Assembly: GCA_945861565.1 (NCBI GenBank)
Contig: CAMAUY010000059.1
Location: 1-32,066 of the forward strand
Length of the DNA: 32,066 bases
DNA from: Akkermansia muciniphila
GTDB taxonomy: Bacteria; Verrucomicrobiota; Verrucomicrobiia; Limisphaerales; UBA9464
Reading direction: 5' to 3'
Shown here: piece by piece, positions 1 through 7,608 of the stretch
Numbering within the stretch: the first letter of the stretch is position 1
How the letters are laid out: each line of letters begins with the position of its first letter
Notes under the pieces: model-generated
Told to the model about the DNA's origin: nothing
The model's database searches: none
What the model saw: the letters and a program-made list of their open reading frames with translations, nothing else
Program-made: the position numbers and the translations under genes

Positions 1-60
1 TAGCGCTCAAAGCCGCCGGGTCAGGCAAAGAAGATCCAGGAAGAAGGAAGAAGAGATCTG

Positions 61-477
61 TTGAAGTGTTTGAAGAAAATCCATCAAGAAAACTGTGCGG
101 TTTTCAGACCGGTCGTTTTGCACGGTTTAGGTCCCGGCCTCCGCAACGCCGGTTTCTTTGCCGAGGCGATCGAGGATACAGAGCTTCTGTTGGTTCCGGC
201 CGTTTGCATCTATGAGGTTTTCAAAGTGGTTCTGCGCGAAAAGGGCGAGGACGATGCCTTTCAAGCGGTGGCCGCGATGAAGCAGGGGACAGTGGTCGAC
301 CTCGATAGTGATCTGGCGATGGAGGCCGCAGCGCTCGGCATCGAGGAACGACTTGCGTTCGCGGACTCTGTAATCTACGCGATCTCGAGAAAACATAACG
401 CCATTGTCTGGACTCAGGATGACCATTTTTCAGGCAAAGTGAATGTCCGGTTCAAAGCAAAATCCAAGAGATCCTAA
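61..477 (+). pseudogene. PIN-domain (VapC-like) protein with a damaged N-terminus
   Basis: This resembles a VapC-type PIN-domain ribonuclease, the toxin part of VapBC modules. From about residue 30 the protein reads like an ordinary PIN domain: the acidic residue E52 in a YEVFK motif, D102 in LAFADSVIYA, and D120 in a WTQDDHF motif are all in place. The first catalytic aspartate, normally in a D-S-S/D-x-x motif within the first ten residues, is absent. Instead there are about 28 residues of basic, unrelated sequence with only a TTG start. A different frame across bases 100-115 would give an S-D-R-S-like stretch, so a frameshift near the 5' end is likely. No intact antitoxin gene is visible in the 60 bases upstream. 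Either an inactivated toxin remnant or an assembly error; the PIN assignment itself is fairly firm. Confidence 0.6.
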
Positions 478-657
478 TACTCGTTGCCAAGGAGAAGGTC
501 CTGATCCACCGAACCGGTGATATACGCCAGCAACCCTATCCAATGCATCGAGGAGAGTTAACCGACGCTACTACGGCTGGCGCGCAACGTCCTGATGCCC
601 CTGCAAATCCTTGCAAATTGGAAGGATCGGGTTTCTTGACCCCACGCCCTCGCCACA

Positions 658-1875
658 TTAGCCCCCGCGTGCGTCACACTCCACGCCGTCGACCGGACGC
701 ACCGCCATGGATTGCAACGTTCCCTCGCCGTGTTTTTGCCAACGTGAAACGAGTTCGGTTTGAAACGTCCCGATCTCGTTTGCCCGCAGGAAGTAAAGGA
801 CCATTCCCCCGAAACCGCCGCCCGTCAGCCGGCCCCCCATGCTTCCCGGCAGGCCGTCGCCAAGCTCGACCAGGAGATCTAGTTCGCGGCAGCTGTTTCC
901 CAGATTATTTCGTGAGCTCACATGCGATTCAGACATCAATCGACCCAGGATGCCCGCCGCGTGGGGATGGTGCATCGCTTCGATGGCTCGGCGGACTCGC
1001 CCGTTCTCGTCCAGCACATGGCGGGCGCATTTGTATTCGCGGATGGACAGCGCCGCAGCGCCTGCTCGCAACCGTTCTTCCGTCAGGTCCCGCAGGGATT
1101 TCAATCCGAGCGTTGCGGCCGCGCCCTCGCAGCCGCCGCGGATGGCGTTGTAACCACCGTCGATCAACCGGTGTCGCACACCCGAGTCGGCGAGCGCGAA
1201 TAGAAGGTCGGTTGGTAGTGAAATCAACGATGCTTCCAGTGTGCGGAAATCCAGGGCCACCAACCGGTCTCGGACCCCGTGAAGTATCGCCAGGTAGTCG
1301 AGGAGGCCGCAGCGAACTCCCATGAAATTATTTTCGGCCTGCTGGCAAAGGCGGGCGACTGCCAGCTTCTCGGCAGTCGTAGCGAACAGCCGTCCACCGA
1401 TGCCAACGGCTATCGCCAGCAACAGGGCCGCGGAACTGGACAATCCTCCGCCCACCGGAATGTCACTGTGCACCGCGGCCCGAAACCCCGGCGACCCTCC
1501 TCCGTCTGCCGGCAGCTCCCGGAGGATCGCTTTCACATAGTCGGACCAGTGTCCGGACCGGGAATGATCGAGTGCGCGACGGGAAAATGACACCAGGCCG
1601 GGAAATGCGGTGGAGACTAGCTCGATCTGTGGATCGTCACACCGCGACCACACAAGGTGCAACCGCCGGTCGATGGCAGCCGCCAGGACCAGGCCTTCGT
1701 TGTAGTCGGTGTGGTTGCCTAGGATTTCAATCCGCCCGCCAACTGAGATGCGCTGTCGTGGTTCGGCGTCAAACGTCGTCCGGAACAGCGCCCGCGCCTG
1801 GGCCAGCCCGGTGGAAGCAGCGGCATTTTTAGGACCACCGGTTGAATCTTCGGTCCCTGGAGATTGGCCTTTCAA
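658..1875 (-). CDS. galK: galactokinase-family GHMP sugar kinase
   Basis: GHMP-superfamily kinase of the galactokinase group, expected to phosphorylate a hexose at C1 with ATP in the cytoplasm (Leloir-type pathway). Using the TTG at 1875 gives 405 residues, normal for the family. Visible motifs are the sugar/N-terminal signature GRIEILGNHTDYNEG at residues 47-61, the ATP loop PVGGGLSSSAAL, a CGLLDY motif carrying the putative catalytic Asp, and the C-terminal GGGFGG motif. Departures from classical GalK are Asn instead of Glu in the G-E-H-T-D-Y-N motif, Tyr instead of Gln after the catalytic Asp, and YNAIRGGCEG where YNxRRxxCE is usual, so the substrate may not be galactose. The reading frame stays open to 2184, but that extension is repeat-derived; the family-like sequence begins about residue 20. 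No galT or galE is nearby. Confidence 0.85.
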   Translation of the reverse strand: MKGQSPGTEDSTGGPKNAAASTGLAQARALFRTTFDAEPRQRISVGGRIEILGNHTDYNEGLVLAAAIDRRLHLVWSRCDDPQIELVSTAFPGLVSFSRRALDHSRSGHWSDYVKAILRELPADGGGSPGFRAAVHSDIPVGGGLSSSAALLLAIAVGIGGRLFATTAEKLAVARLCQQAENNFMGVRCGLLDYLAILHGVRDRLVALDFRTLEASLISLPTDLLFALADSGVRHRLIDGGYNAIRGGCEGAAATLGLKSLRDLTEERLRAGAAALSIREYKCARHVLDENGRVRRAIEAMHHPHAAGILGRLMSESHVSSRNNLGNSCRELDLLVELGDGLPGSMGGRLTGGGFGGMVLYFLRANEIGTFQTELVSRWQKHGEGTLQSMAVRPVDGVECDARGG

Positions 1876-2194
1876 AAATGGGGCGAAATGAAGGGGCGTG
1901 ATAGTCCGTGGGGCGATTGTCCGCGAGCCGGCTGCTGTTTGGACCCTATCTTGGCAGGTGGGTGGAGGTTTGGTGGGAGCGAAACGGAGGGCTGATGCTG
2001 CGAGCCGCTTTCGTGGGTCAGGTCTCCGGCCTGACAGTTCGGGGCTGCTCTGCAGCCGCGTTCCCTCGCTACGACCATGCACCGAGTTCGCGGAGTCAGA
2101 GACTCCCGCAACCGGCAGGACGGAGTCCCGCCCCTGGAGATTGGCCATATTTTGGTGCATGTGTCCCCGATGGACAATCGGCATTTAGAAAAGC

Positions 2195-2238
2195 CGCGGA
2201 GCGGCGCCAGACCGTAGCCCATGGCGCGAGCCGTGGGG
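2195..2238 (-). repeat. repeat unit B, left arm
   Basis: 44-bp arm that is the reverse complement, with 6 mismatches, of 2350-2393. The shared core is GCCATGGGCTACG followed by CGCTCCGCG. The two arms enclose about 110 bp that holds a 5-bp GCCCC/GGGGC hairpin at 2261-2274. Confidence 0.75.
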
Positions 2239-2349
2239 ATGACGTTCGAACAAACCGGTAGCCCCGTCAGGGGCGACAGAGCGGGAGGAGAGCGCCTTGT
2301 GCCAATTGCTCTGGCGCCCCTCCGGAGCTTACCTGCCGGGCGCCTGGAA

Positions 2350-2393
2350 ACCCACGGCTGACGCCATGGGCTACGATCTGACGGCGCTCCGCG
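2350..2393 (+). repeat. repeat unit B, right arm
   Basis: Inverted copy of 2195-2238 (38 of 44 positions match). Together the arms could form a long imperfect cruciform or, in RNA, a long hairpin. Confidence 0.75.
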
Positions 2394-2614
2394 CCTCCGG
2401 AGTACGCCACAGCAAGCCGATGCAGAGCGGGAATGAGTCGGAGATTTTGCATGCGCCGAGTCATTCGTCCATTTCACTGATGGATATCGCCGCCAGGCCG
2501 CCCTCATGCCAGGTCGCGGAACGCCGCCAGAAAGTGGAGTACGCCTCAGCTGTGGGAAGAGCGTCCATTTTGTCTTCCAGATAATGGCCAACCTCCAGGA
2601 ACCATCGGTCCGTA

Positions 2615-2917
2615 TCATCGCGGCGACATTGCGAGTTGGTTGCACAGCGCGGCAAGCGCGAAGTCCTTCGCCGTTAGACCGCCGGCATCATGGGTGGTCA
2701 GTGTCAGGGTCACACGGTTCCAACGAATGTCGACGTCGGGGTGATGCCGGGCCTTTTCGGCCGCCCGGGCGATCCGGTTGACATACTTCATAGCTTCAAT
2801 AAAGTCCTTGAATTGAAACGTGCGCGCGATGGACCCGCCGCGGCGTTTCCAGCCTTCGAGCGTTTGCATCGCTTGTCGTATGGCTGGCGGTGTGAGCGGT
2901 TTCAGCGTTGTGTTCAT
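2615..2917 (-). CDS. phhB: pterin-4a-carbinolamine dehydratase
   Basis: Dehydrates 4a-hydroxytetrahydrobiopterin, the product of aromatic amino acid hydroxylases, so that the pterin cofactor can be recycled; cytosolic. The 100-residue length is typical. The active-site signature HHPDVDIRW is at residues 58-66 (H58, H59), followed by the third histidine H76 in the LTTHDAGGLTAKD stretch; this is the diagnostic pattern of the family. ATG start at 2917; the repeat cluster begins right after the stop. It is divergent from the pseudouridine synthase gene. No phenylalanine hydroxylase lies in the window. Such proteins also occur without a hydroxylase, in folate or molybdopterin contexts, so the pathway is uncertain while the fold is not. 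Confidence 0.88.
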   Translation of the reverse strand: MNTTLKPLTPPAIRQAMQTLEGWKRRGGSIARTFQFKDFIEAMKYVNRIARAAEKARHHPDVDIRWNRVTLTLTTHDAGGLTAKDFALAALCNQLAMSPR

Positions 2918-3034
2918 GGCTGAGGATGAGGTCTGAGAGCCCTAAATTCGCCACACAAAATTCACTGAGTCCATTCCCGCGTCGTTTTTTTCGATTTCAG
3001 TTTCCCGTGAACCCGATTGGATGGCGGGGTGCTG

Positions 3035-3595
3035 ATGGCATTTAACAAGCCGTTTGGCGTCTTGAGCCAGTTCACCACCGACGGCTCGCCCAATCGGACA
3101 CTCGCCGAATTCGGTTTTCCGCCGCATGTGTATCCGCTCGGCCGATTGGATGCGGATTCGGAAGGATTGCTCCTGCTTAGCGATGAGGCGGGACTGAACG
3201 ACCGCCTCCTGGATCCAAGTCGGGGCCATTCCCGGACCTATTGGGCACAGATCGAACGTGTACCCTCGCCAGCTGCACTCGAAATCCTGTCGCAGGGCGT
3301 CCTGATTCAAGGGAGACGAACCCTGCCTGCCAAAGTTTGGCAGCTCGATCCGCAGCCCGACGTGCCGCCGCGCATCCCGCCGATTCGATTTCGGAAAAGC
3401 GTGCCAGAATTTTGGATTGGTCTCGAATTGTGTGAGGGAAAGAATCGGCAGGTGCGACGAATGACCGCGGCGATTGGCCATGCGACCCTCCGGCTGATCC
3501 GGATGCGCATCGGTTCCTACGAATTGGGGAACTTGGCCGCCGGATGTTGGCGGGAGGTTGACGTCGCGGGACGGAAGTTGATTCTGAGCACTTAA
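3035..3595 (+). CDS. rluE: 23S rRNA pseudouridine synthase, RluE/RsuA family
   Basis: Isomerises uridine to pseudouridine in ribosomal RNA; in E. coli RluE acts on U2457 of 23S rRNA. The protein opens with the family start FNKPFGVLSQFT, carries the catalytic motif GRLDADSEGLLLL (catalytic D39), and has the C-terminal EGKNRQVRRM motif followed by LRLIRMRIG. At about 186 residues it consists of the catalytic domain without the S4 domain, as in RluE. The frame is open from a TTG at 3017; ATG 3035 is preferred because a GGCGGGG sequence lies 6 bases upstream and homologues begin just before FNKPF. GTG at 3029 is also possible. Its stop overlaps the stop of the degraded gene on the other strand. 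Confidence 0.9.
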   Translation: MAFNKPFGVLSQFTTDGSPNRTLAEFGFPPHVYPLGRLDADSEGLLLLSDEAGLNDRLLDPSRGHSRTYWAQIERVPSPAALEILSQGVLIQGRRTLPAKVWQLDPQPDVPPRIPPIRFRKSVPEFWIGLELCEGKNRQVRRMTAAIGHATLRLIRMRIGSYELGNLAAGCWREVDVAGRKLILST

Positions 3596-3928
3596 CCTCC
3601 AAGCAACGCTGTCCGGACGGATTCCTTGAACGCCCGCCCGATGGCGCGCCGTTCATCCACCGAACCCAGCGCCCCGCCCACGCTGACGAATTGGGGAATG
3701 GAGAAGGTCAGATCCCATCATTCCAGCCTTCAGGGATCGATAAATCCGTGCGCCTTCAGTCGGATCGGCGACGACTTCTAGCAGGAGGTTCGTGGTCGTG
3801 ACCACCGGTTGAAGTCGACGCCCTTGACCAAGGAGGCTGCAGGAGTCGAAGCAGGCGAATTGTTCGGCCGTGGGAATGCCGACGCCGGACGGGTTGCGAG
3901 GGAAAGATACGACCGGAAAAGCAAGACT
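3592..3928 (-). pseudogene. frameshifted gene remnant, family not recognised
   Basis: No intact gene lies here, yet the minus strand carries protein-like sequence split between frames. Reading downstream: SLAFPVVSFPRNPSGVGIPT up to about 3840; then ASLVKGVDFN (about 3833-3809) in another frame; then PVVTTTNLLLEVVADPTEGA (from about 3806) in a further frame; and finally DLTFSIPQFVSVGGALGSVD (from about 3714) to a stop at 3592. Each switch fits a 1-2 base indel, so at least three frameshifts are present. Composition is enzyme-like (alternating hydrophobic strands, GG and NP turns), but the family is not recognised. It lies directly downstream of the DUF1499 gene on the same strand. Clustered sequencing errors would give the same picture. 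Confidence 0.55.
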
Positions 3929-3942
3929 GGCAGTTTACATTA

Positions 3943-4422
3943 CTATTGACTGACCCCATGCGCGTCCGGTTGGGAGGTGTGAAAGGTGGTCCGGAGTTTT
4001 TCGAGGCGACGACGGTTCACGCCGAAGTCGGAGTAGCCCACCCGGGCGGCCGATCGGACCTGGAAACAGCTCCCGGCGAGATCGAGTCGGAACTCGACGT
4101 CGTCGATGAATCCCCAGAGTGCCGATCGGAACTCCGCCCTCAGGTAGCCGGGAATGACCTCGGCAATCCGGGCGCGGGGCCAGTGACTTACCAGCTCCCG
4201 GAGCCTCCCGAATGCCGCGTCCGGGGCGTCTTCGAACGGGAACGGCTCGACGCGCCGCTCGGCAATCGGGTCTTCACTTCCGACGCAATTCGGCGAATCC
4301 GGACACGGGGGAAGGCGGCTTCCCGGCGGTCCTGACGGCCGTTGGGAGTTCATGGCCCGGCAGCCGGCGACGAAGAGCAGCACCAGTCCGGTGGCGGCCA
4401 TTATTCGAGGAAGTCTGTTCAC
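3943..4422 (-). CDS. DUF1499 family lipoprotein
   Basis: Small lipoprotein of the DUF1499 family, function unknown. The N-terminus is a lipoprotein signal: short basic start, hydrophobic segment (residues 9-19) and a VAGC lipobox with the acylated Cys at 21. The mature part has the family hallmarks: PPCPDSPNCVGSED near residues 38-51, a central FIDDVEFRLD segment, and the C-terminal VRSAARVGYSDFGVNRRRLE motif. Length 159 residues is normal. It starts with ATG at 4422 and is divergent from the pilus operon, sharing about 215 bp of upstream DNA. Probably anchored in a membrane facing the periplasm. Confidence 0.85.
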   Translation of the reverse strand: MNRLPRIMAATGLVLLFVAGCRAMNSQRPSGPPGSRLPPCPDSPNCVGSEDPIAERRVEPFPFEDAPDAAFGRLRELVSHWPRARIAEVIPGYLRAEFRSALWGFIDDVEFRLDLAGSCFQVRSAARVGYSDFGVNRRRLEKLRTTFHTSQPDAHGVSQ

Positions 4423-4537
4423 TTCCGCACGGTAACGTGGACTGACACGAACGCCAGCGGAGCTTGTCCAACGAAAGCTGAGACCGGGCGTGCGGGGAGG
4501 CAGGAATGGGTGAGCCTCCGTTTCCCCGCCCGTTTCG

Positions 4538-4565
4538 TTGACATTCGAGGACCCCTTCGTAAAAC
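4538..4565 (+). promoter_or_regulatory. candidate sigma-70 promoter for the pilus motor operon
   Basis: A perfect TTGACA at 4538-4543 is followed after 16 bp by TAAAAC at 4560-4565 (4 of 6 matches to TATAAT). It lies 72 bp upstream of the pilB GTG and points into the operon. No other good match is present in the 4423-4637 gap. Confidence 0.4.
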
Positions 4566-4637
4566 TCCGCCCCTATCTCCCTTCAGGACTAACCGGAGGG
4601 ATGGTGGAATCGACACCTAAACTGAACCGTTTTATCC

Positions 4638-6353
4638 GTGGCTGCCAAAGACGACTATCTGATCGACACGATGCGGGATCTCGGCCTGGTGACCGATGCC
4701 CAAATCGATGAAGTCCGTGCCGACGCGGAGGCGGCGGGCGAGGGGTTGGTTGATACCCTTGTGAAACGCGGACTGATCGAGCGGGGCATGGTGACCGCGG
4801 CGAAGGCAACGTATTTCGGGGTTGAGTCTGTGAACCTTGGGCAGGCCCGTCTTTCCGACGACGTGATCGCGGCGGTGCCGCGACACATCGCAAAGAAATA
4901 CAGCGCCATCCCGGTGGCATTGAAAGAGGGGACGATCGTCATTGCTGTTTCGGATCCGTCGGATATCGAGAACCTCGACGGTCTCCAGGTCGCCCTCGGG
5001 AAGCCGATGGAGCAGGTCGTTGCGAGCGACGAGGATATCCAGGGCGCCCTGAACAAATATTACGGCGGTTCGACCCGAGACGATGGCGGGATCAGCAAAA
5101 TGATCCAGGACATCACGGAGGGAGAGGTCGAGATCGGACAGATTACCAATACGCTCGAGGAGGGGGGGGGCGAGGTCGATGTTGATGCGCCGATTATCAG
5201 GCTGGTGAACCAGGTGATCGTCGATGCCTTCAAGTTCCGAGCTTCGGACATCCATCTGGAACCGATGTCGAGAACGTTTCGAGTGCGATATCGCATCGAT
5301 GGAATGCTGATCGAGCAAAAGAATCCGCCCAAACGGCTGCAGGCACCCATCATCGCTCGGCTCAAGATCCAGTCGGGCATGTCGATTGCAGAGCGGCGCA
5401 TCCCGCAGGACGGCCGTATCCAGGCGAACGTAGGCGGCAAAACGATTGATTTGCGCGTCAGTTGCCTACCGACGACCCACGGAGAGTCGATCGTCATGCG
5501 TATTCTCGACAAGTCCGGCTTGAAACTGGGTTTGAGCGAGTTGGGTTTTATGGCGGATGACCAGCAGTCGTTCGAGCGCCTGATCGCGCTGCCGGACGGA
5601 ATTCTCCTGGTTACGGGACCGACCGGTTCCGGGAAAACCACGACGCTTTATTCCTGTCTCAACTACATCAACCGTCCGGACCGCAAGATTATCACCGTCG
5701 AGGACCCGGTCGAGTACATGCTGGCCGGAATCAATCAGGTGCAAGTGCATGAGTTGATTGGCTTTACTTTCGCGATGGCGCTTCGCGCCATGCTCCGCCA
5801 GTCCCCGAACGTGATCATGCTGGGAGAAATTCGTGACTTGGAGACGGCCTCGATTGCCATCAATGCCTCACTGACGGGTCACTTGGTATTCTCCACTCTA
5901 CACACCAACGACGCACCCAGTGCCGTCGCCCGTTTGATCGACATCGGGGTCAAGCCATTCCTGGTGGCATCGGCCGCCCGCTGCCTGATGGCCCAACGCC
6001 TGGTGCGTAAGATCTGTAAGAAATGTATCGGTCCGGGCACGTTGAATGAAAGTGAGATGAGGATCCTGGGAATAACCCAGGAACAGGCCGCGGTAGCCAA
6101 GATTCAGAAGGGTCGCGGATGTGCGGACTGCAACCGGACAGGATGTCGAGGTCGGATGGGTATTTTCGAGATCTTTACGATCAATGATGATGCCCGGAAG
6201 ATGATTTTCGATCGGGTACCGTCGTATGTTCTTCGCAACAAGGCCCGCGAGATCGGCATGCGAACACTGCGGGAGGACGGCATCCGAAAGGTTCTGGCGG
6301 GGGTAACCACGGCGGAGGAGGTCATTCGAGCCACCGTGACCGACGCGGACTGA
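4638..6353 (+). CDS. pilB: type IV pilus / type II secretion assembly ATPase PilB (copy 1)
   Basis: Hexameric cytoplasmic ATPase that powers pilin polymerisation from the inner membrane. 571 residues: N-terminal MshEN/GspE-N domain (about 1-150), an N2-type domain with DIHLEP near 200, then the ATPase core. Walker [10 protein letters not shown] is at residues 327-335 (K333), followed by an EDPVEY Asp box, Walker B VIMLGEIRD, and a His box GHLVFSTLHTND. The zinc tetracysteine is complete (C460, C463, C495, C498). GTG start at 4638 gives a normal N-terminus; no clear Shine-Dalgarno site. First gene of pilB-pilT-pilB-pilC. Compared with the second copy it has RQSPN instead of the usual RQDPD before Walker B. 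A type II secretion GspE role cannot be excluded. Confidence 0.93.
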   Translation: MAAKDDYLIDTMRDLGLVTDAQIDEVRADAEAAGEGLVDTLVKRGLIERGMVTAAKATYFGVESVNLGQARLSDDVIAAVPRHIAKKYSAIPVALKEGTIVIAVSDPSDIENLDGLQVALGKPMEQVVASDEDIQGALNKYYGGSTRDDGGISKMIQDITEGEVEIGQITNTLEEGGGEVDVDAPIIRLVNQVIVDAFKFRASDIHLEPMSRTFRVRYRIDGMLIEQKNPPKRLQAPIIARLKIQSGMSIAERRIPQDGRIQANVGGKTIDLRVSCLPTTHGESIVMRILDKSGLKLGLSELGFMADDQQSFERLIALPDGILLVTGPTGSGKTTTLYSCLNYINRPDRKIITVEDPVEYMLAGINQVQVHELIGFTFAMALRAMLRQSPNVIMLGEIRDLETASIAINASLTGHLVFSTLHTNDAPSAVARLIDIGVKPFLVASAARCLMAQRLVRKICKKCIGPGTLNESEMRILGITQEQAAVAKIQKGRGCADCNRTGCRGRMGIFEIFTINDDARKMIFDRVPSYVLRNKAREIGMRTLREDGIRKVLAGVTTAEEVIRATVTDAD

Positions 6354-6381
6354 GAAACCCTTTGGTAAAATCGTCCATCGC

Positions 6382-6462
6382 ATGGCAACAGAATTGCTCA
6401 GTAATATCCGGAATAATCTCGGGCGGTGGGGTTTCGCGCCTCAGGATTCAACGCTGAAATAG
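6382..6462 (+). CDS. possible 26-residue leader or small peptide between pilB and pilT
   Basis: The 126-bp gap between pilB and pilT contains an ATG-started frame of 26 codons (begins [12 protein letters not shown], ends with a TAG 17 bp before the pilT ATG). It is co-directional with the operon and amphipathic in composition. There is no Shine-Dalgarno sequence and a frame of this length is easily fortuitous, so this is a weak call that only conservation could rescue. Confidence 0.2.
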   Translation: MATELLSNIRNNLGRWGFAPQDSTLK

Positions 6463-6479
6463 AAAGTATTTTTTCCGCT

Positions 6480-7586
6480 ATGTCGTATCAAATGGCCGAT
6501 CTGCTGCAGCTTGTCGTTTCCGAGGGAGCGGCAGATCTTCACATCCGTGTGGGCATTCCACCGGTGGTTCGGGTTCATGGTATTCTGCAACGCGTCGAAG
6601 GCCCGGCCCTCCGGCCCGAGGATACTGAAGAACTCATGCGATCCATTACTTCAGAGGATCATGTACAGCAGATCCGTGAGAAGGGCGGTGCGGACTTTGG
6701 GTTCGCCTTCGGCGAGTTGGCCCGCTTCCGGGTGAGTGCTTTCAAGGAGAGAGGCAACTTCGCCCTCGTGCTCCGGCAAATCCCCAGCAAGCTCCTCACG
6801 ATGGAGCAGATCGGCATCCCTCCGTCGGTTCGGGACCTCATCTACAAACCCCGCGGTTTGGTCCTCGTCACCGGTCCGACCGGTTCCGGCAAGACCACGA
6901 CGCTCGCTTCTCTCATCAACATCCTGAACGAGGAACGCGACGAGGCCCATATCATCACCGTCGAGGATCCCATTGAGTATTATCATAAGCACAAGAAAGC
7001 GGTGGTGACCCAACGGGAGGTGAATATCGACGTGCCGAGCTTTGCCGAGGCAATTCGGCGCGCCTTGCGCCAGGATCCCGACATTATTCTCGTGGGTGAG
7101 TTGCGGGATCTTGAGACGATGGACGCCGCGATCACTGCGGCGGAGACCGGCCACCTTGTATTCGGGACGCTACACACGACCGGTGCGGCGAAGACGATTG
7201 ATCGTATTGTCAACGCCTTCCCACAGAATCAGCAGGAGCAGATCCGCATCCAGCTTTCTACGGTTCTCCAGGCGGTCATCTCCCAGTTGCTCATCCCGCG
7301 GCATGATAAACCCGGCCGGGTCGCGGTGTTTGAAATCATGGTGAATACACCGTCGGTCGCCGCCCTTATCCGCGATAACAAGACCTTCCGGATCCAATCG
7401 GACATTCAGACGGGTGCGAAGTGGGGAATGGTGACCCTCGACAGCTTCCTGCTCGAAAAGTACGAGGCGGGAATGATTGCCGAAGAGGAGGTCATTACGA
7501 AGGCGCAAGACCCGACCACAATTCTGATGAAATTGCAGGAGATGAAGGCGGCCAGAGCGGCAGCCGAGGCGAACGTCAAACGGTAA
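6480..7586 (+). CDS. pilT: type IV pilus retraction ATPase PilT
   Basis: Retraction motor that depolymerises the pilus, driving twitching and DNA uptake in organisms where it has been studied. 368 residues from the ATG at 6480; the frame is open back to a GTG at 6426, but the family N-terminus begins at [17 protein letters not shown]. Motifs: Walker [10 protein letters not shown] at 132-140, Asp box [20 protein letters not shown] followed by Walker [10 protein letters not shown], His box [13 protein letters not shown], and the PilT-type [15 protein letters not shown] segment. There is no tetracysteine, as expected for PilT. It sits between the two pilB copies, 22 bp before the second, so all motors are probably co-transcribed. 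Confidence 0.93.
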   Translation: MSYQMADLLQLVVSEGAADLHIRVGIPPVVRVHGILQRVEGPALRPEDTEELMRSITSEDHVQQIREKGGADFGFAFGELARFRVSAFKERGNFALVLRQIPSKLLTMEQIGIPPSVRDLIYKPRGLVLVTGPTGSGKTTTLASLINILNEERDEAHIITVEDPIEYYHKHKKAVVTQREVNIDVPSFAEAIRRALRQDPDIILVGELRDLETMDAAITAAETGHLVFGTLHTTGAAKTIDRIVNAFPQNQQEQIRIQLSTVLQAVISQLLIPRHDKPGRVAVFEIMVNTPSVAALIRDNKTFRIQSDIQTGAKWGMVTLDSFLLEKYEAGMIAEEEVITKAQDPTTILMKLQEMKAARAAAEANVKR

Positions 7587-7608
7587 TCTGCTATCCGCGA
7601 ATTCTGCC

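Larger units (their letters stand above)
1876..2614. repeat. intergenic cluster of structured, nested inverted repeats
   Basis: No plausible gene lies here; the open frames have low-complexity composition and match no family. The stretch is built from short repeated units. Unit A (CCTGGAGATTGGCC) occurs at 1856-1869 and 2133-2146, and inverted with one change at 2586-2599. Unit B (44 bp) occurs at 2195-2238 and inverted at 2350-2393 with 38 of 44 matches. Thus A and B arms are nested as A-B-B'-A' over 2133-2599. Several hairpins lie inside: GTCAGG/CCTGAC at 2017-2035, GCTGC/GCAGC at 2044-2056, GGAGTC/GACTCC at 2092-2106 and GCCCC/GGGGC at 2261-2274. The style recalls dispersed intergenic repeats of Verrucomicrobiota and Planctomycetota genomes, but that is memory, not a search. 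Confidence 0.7.

Noticed and set aside
543..1325. 260-codon plus-strand open frame
   Set aside because: It is antisense to the galactokinase gene, Arg/Pro-rich and without family resemblance; an effect of high GC content.
4342..4620. 92-codon plus-strand frame ahead of pilB
   Set aside because: Mostly antisense to the DUF1499 gene and overlapping the likely pilus promoter; composition not protein-like.
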